64,000 nucleotides of DNA, from the NCBI GenBank assembly GCA_040365065.1, contig BAABNI010000003.1, positions 248,001 to 312,000 on the forward strand, read 5' to 3'. The notes beneath the pieces were generated by a model that was not told where the DNA came from, made no database searches, and saw nothing but the letters and a program-made list of their open reading frames with translations. How positions within the stretch are numbered: the stretch's first letter is position 1; every line of letters starts with the position of its first letter. Positions 48,990 to 57,860 of this stretch are shown piece after piece. The position numbers and the translations under genes are program-made. This stretch comes from Pelagadaptatus aseana (GTDB taxonomy: Bacteria; Pseudomonadota; Gammaproteobacteria; Pseudomonadales; Cellvibrionaceae).

Positions 48990-50375
48990 ATGAAGATTAT
49001 TATTCTGGGGGCTGGCCAGGTAGGCGGAACGCTTGCACAAAATCTGGCCAATGAAGCCAACGATATCACCGTGGTTGATCACGATGAGGATCGCCTGGCT
49101 GAGCTGCGCGATCGTCTCGACATCGGTGCGGTCTATGGCGAAGCCTGCCACCCTAACGTTCTGATTCAGGCCGGCGTGGAAGACGCCGACATGCTGATCG
49201 CCGTGACCAACAACGACGAGATGAACATGATTGCCTGTCAGGTGTCCTACAGCCTGTTTCGCACCCCAACCAAAATTGCCCGGGTGCGGGCCAGCGCCTA
49301 CCTCAACCAATCCCGGCTGTTTGGCACCGAGGCCATCCCCATCGATGTATTGATCAGCCCGGAACGGCTGGTATCCGATTATATTTTCCGCCTGATTGAA
49401 CACCCCGGAGCACTGCAGGTATTGGATTTTGCCGATGGTCTGGTGCAACTGGTTGCCGTAAAAGCCTATTACGGTGGCCCGCTGGTGGGACAGGAACTGC
49501 GTTATCTGCGCGAGCACATGCCCTCGGTGGATACTCGGGTGGCCGCCATTTATCGCCGCGATCGCGCCATTACGCCGGAAGGCTCGACGGTGATTGAGGC
49601 CGACGACGAAGTCTTTTTTATTGCCGCCAAATCCGATATCCGTGCCGTAATGAGTGAACTGCGGCGTCTGGAAACCCAGTACAAGCGCATCATCATTGCC
49701 GGCGGCGGCAACATTGGTTTTCGTCTGGCCAGCAATTTGGAATCGCGCTACAGCGTCAAATTGATCGAATACAGTGAACAGCGCAGCCGCTATTTGTCAG
49801 AACGCCTGCGCCGCACCATTGTCCTGCACGGCAGTGCCTCTGATCAGGATCTGCTGCTGGAAGAAAACATCGAAGACACCGATGTGTTTCTGGCCCTGAC
49901 CAACGATGACGAGGCCAACGTGATGTCGTCCATGCTGGCCAAGCGCCTGGGTGCCCGCAAGGTGATGACGCTGATCAACAATCAGGCCTATGTGGATCTG
50001 GTGCAGGGTGGCGAAATCGATATCGCCATTTCCCCGTCACAGACCACCATTGGCAGCCTGCTGACCCACGTGCGGCGCGGCGATATTGTTCAGGTACACT
50101 CACTGCGCCGCGGTGCTGCCGAGGCCATTGAGGTGATCGCCCACGGAGACCAGCGCACCTCCAAGGTGGTCGGTAAAGCTCTGGATGAAATCGATCTGCC
50201 CCATGGCGCTACCATTGGTGCCATTGTCCGGGAAACGGAAAAAGGCAATGAAGTGCTGATCGCCCACGATGACATCGTAGTAGAAACCGGCGATCACCTG
50301 ATCGTGTTTCTGGTCGACAAGAAGCACACCCCCGACATTGAACAACTGTTTCAGGTTGGGTTTTCATTCTTTTAA
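48990..50375 (+). CDS. trkA: Trk potassium uptake regulatory protein TrkA
   Basis: TrkA is the cytoplasmic NAD(H)-binding gating ring of the Trk potassium system. The 461 residues contain two RCK modules. The first begins MKIIILGAGQVGGTLAQNL and the second RIIIAGGGNIGFRLASNLE (near residue 230). Each is followed by a TrkA-C domain. It has a good ribosome site (AAGGACAGGC). trkH follows after 36 bases. Confidence 0.96.
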   Translation: MKIIILGAGQVGGTLAQNLANEANDITVVDHDEDRLAELRDRLDIGAVYGEACHPNVLIQAGVEDADMLIAVTNNDEMNMIACQVSYSLFRTPTKIARVRASAYLNQSRLFGTEAIPIDVLISPERLVSDYIFRLIEHPGALQVLDFADGLVQLVAVKAYYGGPLVGQELRYLREHMPSVDTRVAAIYRRDRAITPEGSTVIEADDEVFFIAAKSDIRAVMSELRRLETQYKRIIIAGGGNIGFRLASNLESRYSVKLIEYSEQRSRYLSERLRRTIVLHGSASDQDLLLEENIEDTDVFLALTNDDEANVMSSMLAKRLGARKVMTLINNQAYVDLVQGGEIDIAISPSQTTIGSLLTHVRRGDIVQVHSLRRGAAEAIEVIAHGDQRTSKVVGKALDEIDLPHGATIGAIVRETEKGNEVLIAHDDIVVETGDHLIVFLVDKKHTPDIEQLFQVGFSFF

Positions 50376-50411
50376 GGTTTATGGCCACGGCAATCGAGTA
50401 AGCGAATACCT

Positions 50412-51860
50412 ATGCATTTTACGGTTATCTTCAAGGTTCTTGGCCTGTTGCTGATGCTGTTCAGCCTGACCCTGTTTCCGCCGATGATGGTGTCGATCCT
50501 GTTCAAGGACAATAACCACACCGCTTTTGCCATCGCCTTCGCAATCACATTCACCACGGGCCTGCTGGCCTGGTTTCCGGTGCACCGGGTGCGTCAGGAC
50601 CTGCGCACCCGCGATGGCTTTCTGATCACCGCCCTGTTCTGGACAGTGCTGGGTATCTTTGGGTCACTGCCATTGATGTTTTCCCAGGGTCTGGAGCTCA
50701 GCTTTACCGACGCCCTGTTTGAATCCATGTCCGGGCTAACCACCACCGGTGCCACGGTTATTACCGGACTCGACCAACTACCCAAATCCATCCTCTACTA
50801 CCGCCAGCAACTGCAGTGGTTGGGCGGTATCGGTATTGTGGTTATCGCGGTAGCGATTCTGCCCATGCTGGGCATTGGTGGTATGCAGTTGTACCGGGCC
50901 GAGACTCCGGGGCCGGTGAAGGACAGCAAACTGACACCGCGAATTACCGAAACCGCCAAGGCGCTGTTCTTTATTTACGTCGGCCTGACCGCGCTGTGCA
51001 CCCTTGCCTATTGGTTTGCGGGCATGTCATTTTTTGATGCCATCTGCCACGCCTTCTCCACCGTTGCCATCGGCGGCTTTTCCACCCACGACGCCAGTAT
51101 CGGTTACTTCGACAGTGAACTGATTATGGCCATCTGCACCCTGTTTATGATGGTGTCCGGAGTCAACTTTGCCCTGCACTTTTTCAGCTGGCGCAACAAA
51201 AGTATTCTGCACTATTTTGCCGATCCAGAATTCCAACTCTACGCCAGTGCCATTATCGGCGGCAGCATGATTACGGTGGCCATGCTCTACTGGTATGGCA
51301 TCTTTGATCTGGAATACAGCATCAGTCATGGCGTTTTCCAGTTGGTTTCGATGCTCACCACCACCGGCTTTGCCACCACGGATTTCAGCAGCTGGCCCAA
51401 TATGCTGCCATTTATGCTGTTGTACTTTTCCTTTATGGGGGGCTGTGCCGGCTCCACGGCCGGTGGCAGTAAGGTGATCCGGGTGTTACTGGTTATCAAA
51501 CAGGGTACCCGTGAGATCCACCGACTGATTCACCCCAATGCGGTCATCCCCGTTAAAGTGGGCAACACCGTGGTACCCGATCGGGTGATTGACGCGGTAT
51601 GGGGGTTCTTCTCCGTCTACGTGCTGGCTTTTATGATCATGTTTCTGATCCTGCTGGGCACGGGACTCGATGTGATCACCGCGTTTTTCGCGGTGGGTGC
51701 CTGCATCAATAACCTGGGTCCGGGTCTGGGCGAAGTGGCCGCTCACTATGGCAATATCAATGATCCTTCCAAGTGGATTTTGTGTTTTGCCATGCTTCTG
51801 GGTCGCCTCGAAGTATTTACCCTGCTAGTATTATTGTCCCCGATGTTTTGGCGTCGCTGA
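50412..51860 (+). CDS. trkH: Trk potassium transporter membrane subunit TrkH
   Basis: TrkH is the potassium-conducting membrane subunit, with four repeated M1-P-M2 units. The selectivity-filter segments are seen as SGLTTTGATVITG, STVAIGGFSTHD, TTTGFATTDFSSWP and AVGACINNLGPGLG. The 482-residue length is normal. Together with trkA it forms the complete low-affinity potassium importer. The GGDEF/EAL gene starts 19 bases later and may be read through from this operon. Confidence 0.96.
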   Translation: MHFTVIFKVLGLLLMLFSLTLFPPMMVSILFKDNNHTAFAIAFAITFTTGLLAWFPVHRVRQDLRTRDGFLITALFWTVLGIFGSLPLMFSQGLELSFTDALFESMSGLTTTGATVITGLDQLPKSILYYRQQLQWLGGIGIVVIAVAILPMLGIGGMQLYRAETPGPVKDSKLTPRITETAKALFFIYVGLTALCTLAYWFAGMSFFDAICHAFSTVAIGGFSTHDASIGYFDSELIMAICTLFMMVSGVNFALHFFSWRNKSILHYFADPEFQLYASAIIGGSMITVAMLYWYGIFDLEYSISHGVFQLVSMLTTTGFATTDFSSWPNMLPFMLLYFSFMGGCAGSTAGGSKVIRVLLVIKQGTREIHRLIHPNAVIPVKVGNTVVPDRVIDAVWGFFSVYVLAFMIMFLILLGTGLDVITAFFAVGACINNLGPGLGEVAAHYGNINDPSKWILCFAMLLGRLEVFTLLVLLSPMFWRR

Positions 51861-51879
51861 TAATAATAAGATGGGTTAA

Positions 51880-54042
51880 ATGGTTATTGATGAAAATGTT
51901 GTCTCGGTAGTTTCCAGACTTTCCCGGCGCCGGGGAGGCAACCTGCTGGACAATATCACTTCGGCACTGGCCGAAGTCGTGGATGCCGACCACACCTTTA
52001 TCGCCCGCATCAATGCCAACCGCACTCTGGCGACCACCGAGGCCTACTTCCAGAAAGGCAAACGCGCTGACAATTTCAGTTACGACCTTGAGCACACACC
52101 CTGCGCCATAGTGACCGACAACCGGGTTTGCTGCCACAACGGCAATGTTCAGGCGTGCTTCCCTGACGATCAAATGCTGATCGATATGCGCATCAACAGC
52201 TATGTCGGGACACCGCTGCACGACTCCCATGGCAATGTGTTTGGTATTATTGTCGCACTCTACGAGGGCAAGATTGATAACGAAGAGGCCGTCTGCTCCC
52301 TGTTTACTCTGTTCTCGGGCTTAATCGCTGGCGATATCGAACGCCGTGAAAAACAACAATCACTCAACCTGTCACAGGCCATTATCTCGGAAATGGAAGA
52401 GGCGGTGGTCATCACCAACGACCAATACGAAATCGTCTCTTGCAATAAGGCCTTTACCGATTTGACCGGCTACACCGCCGAAGAAGCTCAGGGGCAGAAA
52501 ACCAATCTGCTGAAATCCGGCCAACAGGACGACAATTTCTATCAGCGCTTCTGGTCGGCCATCAACGAGCACGGTCACTGGGAAGGTGAAATATACAATC
52601 GCAAGAAAAGCGGTGAGCTCTACCCGGAATACATGCGGGTACAGCGCATCACCGAACCGGTCAGTAACAATATCTTTTATCTGGCCATCCACAAGGATAT
52701 CACTGACCTGAATCAGGCCAGAGAAGAAGCCTTCTTCAATAAAAATTTCGACAACCTGACCCATCTGCCCAATCGCCAACTGTTTCTCGATCGGTTGGAT
52801 CAATTGATTAAGCAGGAAAACCGCAGTCATCATCGCTGCGCTGTCATGCTGATCGATCTCGATGGCTATCAGGGCATCAACAGCATTCAGGGTCACAACA
52901 CCGGCAATCAATTGTTACAACTGCTGGCCCGGCGTCTGCAGAATCAATACCGTTCCACCGATCTGATCGGACACCTTGGCAGTGATGAATTCGTGCTGGC
53001 ACTCAGTGGCCTGGACGACAACCTTGGTGCCCAGCCTCTGGCCGAAGAACTGCTGGAATTACTGCGCCAGCCTTTTACCGAATTTGATGACCCGATCACC
53101 ATCAGCGGCACCATTGGTATTTCCCTCTACCCTGAGGATTGCACCAACGCCGAGCAGTTGCTGGCCAAAGCCGATCAAGCCATGCAACACGCCAAATCCA
53201 AGGGCAAAGATCGCTACGAGTTTTTCACGTCGCACATTCAGCAAGCCAACACCCAACGGCTGAAATTAAAAAAGCAGTTAGCCGAAGCACTGGATCAACG
53301 GGAACTGGAAGCGGCTTTTCAACCGATCATCTGTGCCCGAACCGGTCAGATCACCAAACTGGAAGCACTGGCGCGGTGGAATTCGCCCGATGGCTTGGTG
53401 TCACCGGCTGAGTTTGTTCCCATTGCCGAGGATTTTGGTCTCTGTCACCTGCTGGGCAATTTGATTTTGCAGCAAAGCTGCACCATGTTGGAGACTCTCA
53501 ACAGTCAGGGCCACCAGCTGAGTATTTCGGTGAACCGCTCAATCGCTGAATTCAAGGAACTCAATCACGACATTTCCAGCTGGCTGGAAATTATTGAGCA
53601 CGCCCGCATCGACAACGAACAAATCAGTTTTGAGATCACCGAAAGCCTACTGGCAAGCGAGCAGGATCGTTTACGCGAAGCGCTGCATCAACTCAAAAAC
53701 GCCAACTGCCCGATACTGCTGGATGACTTTGGCACCGGTTATTCTTCACTGAGCTATCTGCACAGCTTCCCCATCGATTTTCTTAAAATCGACCGCTCCT
53801 TTGTCAACAACATGGCCGACAGCATCGAAGCCCGCTCCCTGATCAAATCCATTATCGCCATGAGTCAGGCTCTGGGCATCAAAACCGTTGCCGAAGGTAT
53901 TGAGAACAAGCGCCAACTGGCGATCTTGAGCACTCTAGGTTGTGATTATTATCAGGGCTTCTATTTCTCCAAGCCCCTGTTCGCCAACGAGCTGATCGAA
54001 TATCTGAACAGCTACTCGCCAGACCCGACTATTTTCTCCTGA
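51880..54042 (+). CDS. GAF-PAS-GGDEF-EAL c-di-GMP protein
   Basis: A 720-residue soluble signalling protein. Order: GAF-like domain (about 1-150), PAS domain (about 165-280, QYEIVSCNKAFTDLTGYTAEE in part), GGDEF domain (about 285-445) and EAL domain (about 470-715). The GGDEF signature reads GSDEF (near 367), a changed second Gly, with RSTD as inhibitory site five residues before. The EAL domain is intact: KLEALARWNSPDG, DDFGTGYSSLSYL, LKIDRSFV, AEGIENKRQL. Net phosphodiesterase activity is more likely than cyclase. It follows trkH closely. Confidence 0.92.
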   Translation: MVIDENVVSVVSRLSRRRGGNLLDNITSALAEVVDADHTFIARINANRTLATTEAYFQKGKRADNFSYDLEHTPCAIVTDNRVCCHNGNVQACFPDDQMLIDMRINSYVGTPLHDSHGNVFGIIVALYEGKIDNEEAVCSLFTLFSGLIAGDIERREKQQSLNLSQAIISEMEEAVVITNDQYEIVSCNKAFTDLTGYTAEEAQGQKTNLLKSGQQDDNFYQRFWSAINEHGHWEGEIYNRKKSGELYPEYMRVQRITEPVSNNIFYLAIHKDITDLNQAREEAFFNKNFDNLTHLPNRQLFLDRLDQLIKQENRSHHRCAVMLIDLDGYQGINSIQGHNTGNQLLQLLARRLQNQYRSTDLIGHLGSDEFVLALSGLDDNLGAQPLAEELLELLRQPFTEFDDPITISGTIGISLYPEDCTNAEQLLAKADQAMQHAKSKGKDRYEFFTSHIQQANTQRLKLKKQLAEALDQRELEAAFQPIICARTGQITKLEALARWNSPDGLVSPAEFVPIAEDFGLCHLLGNLILQQSCTMLETLNSQGHQLSISVNRSIAEFKELNHDISSWLEIIEHARIDNEQISFEITESLLASEQDRLREALHQLKNANCPILLDDFGTGYSSLSYLHSFPIDFLKIDRSFVNNMADSIEARSLIKSIIAMSQALGIKTVAEGIENKRQLAILSTLGCDYYQGFYFSKPLFANELIEYLNSYSPDPTIFS

Positions 54043-54169
54043 TTTTTTCAAAATAGCGGTTTTATTGCCTATTCACCGGGCTTTTACGTGCCTGTCCCTT
54101 GGTGCAGCCTGATGCTGACGCTATAATCTGCGACCTATTTTGTTTTTGATTTTTAAGGGGCGGACAAAC

Positions 54170-55153
54170 GTGTCTGAAGTCAGCACATCGCAAGCCATCG
54201 ACAGTGCCAACCACAATGCCGATGTAAGTACTTTTCAGGGTCTGATTCTGGCCCTGCAGCAATACTGGGCGCGTCAGGGTTGCGTCATTCTGCAACCACT
54301 GGATATGGAAGTGGGCGCCGGCACCTTTCACCCGGCCACCTTTTTGCGCGCTATTGGCCCGGAGACCTGGAACAGTGCCTACGTACAGCCCTGTCGTCGC
54401 CCTACCGATGGCCGTTACGGTGAAAACCCCAACCGCCTGCAACACTACTACCAGTATCAGGTGGTGCTGAAACCTTCGCCGTCCAATATTCAGGAACTCT
54501 ACCTTGGCTCGCTGAAAGAGCTGGGTATTGATCCAACCATTCACGACATTCGCTTTGTGGAAGACAATTGGGAATCACCCACTCTGGGTGCTTGGGGCCT
54601 GGGCTGGGAAGTCTGGCTCAACGGCATGGAAGTGACCCAGTTTACCTATTTCCAACAGGTTGGCGGTCTTGAATGCTTCCCTGTAACCGGCGAAATCACC
54701 TACGGTCTGGAGCGCATCGCCATGTACCTGCAGGGTGTGGATTCCATCTACGATCTGGTCTGGACCATTGGCCCCGATGGGAACAAAGTCACCTACGGCG
54801 ACGTATTCCTGCAAAACGAAGTGGAGATGTCCCACTTCAACTTTGAAGAAGCCGATGTTGATTTTCTGTTCAAGACGTTTGATACCTGCGAATCAGAAAG
54901 CCAGCGTCTGATCGAAAAGAATTTGCCGCTGCCCGCCTACGAAATGGTGATGAAAGCCTCCCATGCATTTAACCTGCTGGATGCTCGCCACGCCATTTCT
55001 GTGACTGAGCGCCAACGCTATATCCTGCGCGTGCGTACTCTGGCCCGAGCCGTTGCCCAGGCCTATTTTGATGCCCGTAAAAACCTGAACTTCCCGCTGG
55101 CCGAGGCCGAGCTGCGCGATCAGGTGTTACAACAACTTGAGAGTGAGAAGTAA
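54170..55153 (+). CDS. glyQ: glycyl-tRNA synthetase alpha subunit
   Basis: GlyQ is the catalytic subunit of the bacterial alpha2beta2 glycyl-tRNA synthetase. Motifs include TFQGLILALQQYWARQGCVI in part, MEVGAGTFHPATFLRA and WGLGWEVWLNGMEVTQFTYF in part. I start it at the GTG at 54170 (MSEVSTSQAID), because TTAAGGGG lies 9 bases upstream. A TTG 10 codons earlier is open but unlikely. The 327 residues are about 20 longer than E. coli GlyQ, owing to a non-conserved N-terminus. Confidence 0.95.
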   Translation: MSEVSTSQAIDSANHNADVSTFQGLILALQQYWARQGCVILQPLDMEVGAGTFHPATFLRAIGPETWNSAYVQPCRRPTDGRYGENPNRLQHYYQYQVVLKPSPSNIQELYLGSLKELGIDPTIHDIRFVEDNWESPTLGAWGLGWEVWLNGMEVTQFTYFQQVGGLECFPVTGEITYGLERIAMYLQGVDSIYDLVWTIGPDGNKVTYGDVFLQNEVEMSHFNFEEADVDFLFKTFDTCESESQRLIEKNLPLPAYEMVMKASHAFNLLDARHAISVTERQRYILRVRTLARAVAQAYFDARKNLNFPLAEAELRDQVLQQLESEK

Positions 55154-55156
55154 ACC

Positions 55157-57238
55157 ATGGCTGCAGATTTTCTAGTTGAATTAGGCACCGAAGAACTGCC
55201 ACCAAAAGCTCTCAAAACCTTGATGAATGCCTTCGCCAATGGCATCAAGGACGGTTGTCAGAAATCCGGTCTGGCCTTTGCCGCTGTAGAAGCCTATGCC
55301 AGTCCACGCCGCCTCACTGCGGTGATTCGCGCACTGGAAGCCGAGACTCCGCGCAAGCAACAAACCGTTTGGGGCCCGCCGGCGAAAATCGCCTTTGACG
55401 GCGATGGCAACCCCAGCAAAGCTGCCGAAGCCTTTGCCAAAAAGAACGGACTCAGCGTCAGTGATCTCGCTACCGAAAACGATGGCAAAGCCGACAAACT
55501 GGTGTGCCGTGTAGAAACCGGTGGGGAACGTGCGATCAGTTTACTTCCCAATATTGTTGAAGCCTCGTTGAATGCCCTGCCCATTCCCAAGCGCATGCGT
55601 TGGGGTGCCAGCCGCACCGAATTTGTTCGCCCGGTACACTGGCTGGTCATGCTCTACGGCAATGAAATTGTTGACGCCAGTATTCTGGGTTTGACCGCTT
55701 CGCGCGAAACCCGCGGCCATCGCTTTCACTACAACCAGGTATTGGAAGTTGAAAATGCCGACGACTACCTGAAGAAGTTACCGGAAATCGCCTACGTAGA
55801 GGTGGACTTCACCAAACGCCAGCAGTTGATTCGCGAACAGGTGAGTACCGAAGCCGAAAAAGTTGGCGGCGTTGCCGTGATTGGCGACGATCTGCTCGAT
55901 GAGGTAACGGCACTGGTGGAATGGCCCGTTGCTCTGACCGGTCGCTTTGAAGATCGCTTCCTGGAAGTGCCGGCAGAAGCCCTGATTTCTTCCATGAAAG
56001 AGCACCAGAAGTACTTCCATGTAGTCGCCAGTGACGGCAAGCTGATGCCCTACTTTATTACCGTTGCCAATATCGTCAGCACCGACCCACAACAGGTGAT
56101 CGACGGTAACGAGCGGGTGATCCGTCCCCGTCTGGCTGACGCCGCATTTTTCTTTGAAACCGATAAGAAGACCAGCCTGTCGCAGTTCCGTGAACGCTTA
56201 AAGCCGATTGTCTTCCAGGCTCAACTGGGTTCCATCTTCGACAAAACCGAACGGGTTAAATCTTTGGCCGCTTATATTGCCGAACAAACCGGCGCCGATA
56301 GCACCAAAGCGCAGCGAGCGGCAGAGCTGTGCAAATCCGATCTGGTGTCGGACATGGTGGGCGAGTTCGACAAAATGCAGGGTCTGGCCGGATACTACTA
56401 TGCGCTTAACGATGGCGAAGACGAGTCTGTAGCCAAGGCCATGTACGAGCAGTATCTGCCAAAGTTCGCAGGCGACAAACTGCCGGAAACCGAAACCGGT
56501 ACCATCATTGCTCTGGCTGATCGCATCGATACCCTCAGTGGTATCTTCGGTATTGGTCAGAAGCCTACCGGCTCCAAAGACCCCTTTGCCCTGCGCCGCG
56601 CCAGTCTGGGTGTGCTGCGCCTGTTGGTAGAGAAAGAGCTGGCCCTGGACTTGCGAGAGCTGTTAACCGTTGCGGCCCAACAGCATGGCAGTAACATCAA
56701 GGATGTTGAAGAAACCGTTGAGACGGCCTTTAACTATATGGTCGAGCGCTTCCGTGCCTGGTACGAAGAAGAATCCATCAATGGTGCGGTATTCCAGGCA
56801 GTACAAGCCAAGAATCTGTCCCAGCCACTGGATATCAATAAGCGGGTTCACGCTGTAAACAGTTTTACCCAGCTCGCGGAAGCCGAAGCACTGGCAGCAG
56901 CCAACAAGCGCGTTTCCAATATTCTGGCGAAACTGGACAGCGAACCCGCAACAGAGATCAATCAGGGTCTGCTGCAAGAACCGGCTGAACAGGCTTTGGC
57001 CAATGCTATTAACGATATCGCCAAAGTGGTTGAGCCACTGTTTGCCTCCCGCGATTACTCGGCAGGTCTCGCGCAACTGGCAGCTCTGCGCCAGCCCATC
57101 GACACCTTCTTTGACGATGTGATGGTGATGGCCGATGACGAAGCCCTGAAGAACAATCGGATTGCTCTACTGGCTACACTGCGCAACCTGTTTTTGGAAG
57201 TCGCGGATATTTCCCTGTTGGCACCGGCCAAACAGTAA
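55157..57238 (+). CDS. glyS: glycyl-tRNA synthetase beta subunit
   Basis: GlyS is the tRNA-binding subunit with an HD-type core. The 693 residues begin AADFLVELGTEELPPKALK, the invariant GlyS start, and contain KRMRWGASRTEFVRPVHW (part) and the C-terminal anticodon-binding domain. It follows glyQ after 3 bases and gmhB starts 11 bases after it. Confidence 0.97.
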   Translation: MAADFLVELGTEELPPKALKTLMNAFANGIKDGCQKSGLAFAAVEAYASPRRLTAVIRALEAETPRKQQTVWGPPAKIAFDGDGNPSKAAEAFAKKNGLSVSDLATENDGKADKLVCRVETGGERAISLLPNIVEASLNALPIPKRMRWGASRTEFVRPVHWLVMLYGNEIVDASILGLTASRETRGHRFHYNQVLEVENADDYLKKLPEIAYVEVDFTKRQQLIREQVSTEAEKVGGVAVIGDDLLDEVTALVEWPVALTGRFEDRFLEVPAEALISSMKEHQKYFHVVASDGKLMPYFITVANIVSTDPQQVIDGNERVIRPRLADAAFFFETDKKTSLSQFRERLKPIVFQAQLGSIFDKTERVKSLAAYIAEQTGADSTKAQRAAELCKSDLVSDMVGEFDKMQGLAGYYYALNDGEDESVAKAMYEQYLPKFAGDKLPETETGTIIALADRIDTLSGIFGIGQKPTGSKDPFALRRASLGVLRLLVEKELALDLRELLTVAAQQHGSNIKDVEETVETAFNYMVERFRAWYEEESINGAVFQAVQAKNLSQPLDINKRVHAVNSFTQLAEAEALAAANKRVSNILAKLDSEPATEINQGLLQEPAEQALANAINDIAKVVEPLFASRDYSAGLAQLAALRQPIDTFFDDVMVMADDEALKNNRIALLATLRNLFLEVADISLLAPAKQ

Positions 57239-57249
57239 GGGCACGATCG

Positions 57250-57792
57250 ATGAAGCTGGTAATTCTCGATCGCGACGGTGTGATCAATCGTGACTCAGAT
57301 GATTACATCAAAAGCGTCGATGAATTCCAGCTTCTTGATGGCAGCGTTGAGGCCATTGCCAAGCTCAATCGCCATGGATTTACCGTCGCCATAGCAACCA
57401 ACCAATCAGGCTTGGCCCGGGAGCTTTTCAAACAGGAAGATCTCGAGGCCATGCACGCAAAGTTGGCCTCCGCCGTTGCAGACGCTGGCGGCAAGATTGA
57501 CGCCATATTCTATTGTCCCCATGGCCCTGATGATGGCTGCAACTGTCGCAAACCCCTTCCGGGGTTGATAGAAGCAATCGAAAATCATTTTGCTATCAGC
57601 GCCAAAGGCTGGCCTATGGTTGGTGATTCGCTGCGGGATCTTGAAGCCGGTTTAGCGAGAGGCTGCGATCCGATTCTGGTACGAACCGGTAAAGGGCTGC
57701 GAACTCTCCCCAAGCTTGAGCAACTGAACGCCGAAGTTCAGGTATTTGATGACCTGCAAGCGGCCTCAGGTTATATCATCGACCACTACTAA
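57250..57792 (+). CDS. gmhB: D-glycero-beta-D-manno-heptose 1,7-bisphosphate 7-phosphatase GmhB
   Basis: GmhB removes a phosphate in ADP-heptose synthesis for LPS core. The 180-residue HAD-superfamily protein has the nucleophile motif ILDRDGVIN, the Thr/Ser motif ATNQSGLAR, and the structural zinc segment CPHGPDDGCNCRKP. MVGDSLRDLEAG supplies the last acidic motif. In Pseudomonas the next gene is plsC and then gyrB; here the NMT1-type kinase stands in that place. Confidence 0.95.
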   Translation: MKLVILDRDGVINRDSDDYIKSVDEFQLLDGSVEAIAKLNRHGFTVAIATNQSGLARELFKQEDLEAMHAKLASAVADAGGKIDAIFYCPHGPDDGCNCRKPLPGLIEAIENHFAISAKGWPMVGDSLRDLEAGLARGCDPILVRTGKGLRTLPKLEQLNAEVQVFDDLQAASGYIIDHY

Positions 57793-57860
57793 AACTCGGA
57801 CAAGCTGGTCTTCGACTTCTATACTAAAGTGGCTTATCAGCCCTTTCTGAACCTCGGCCT

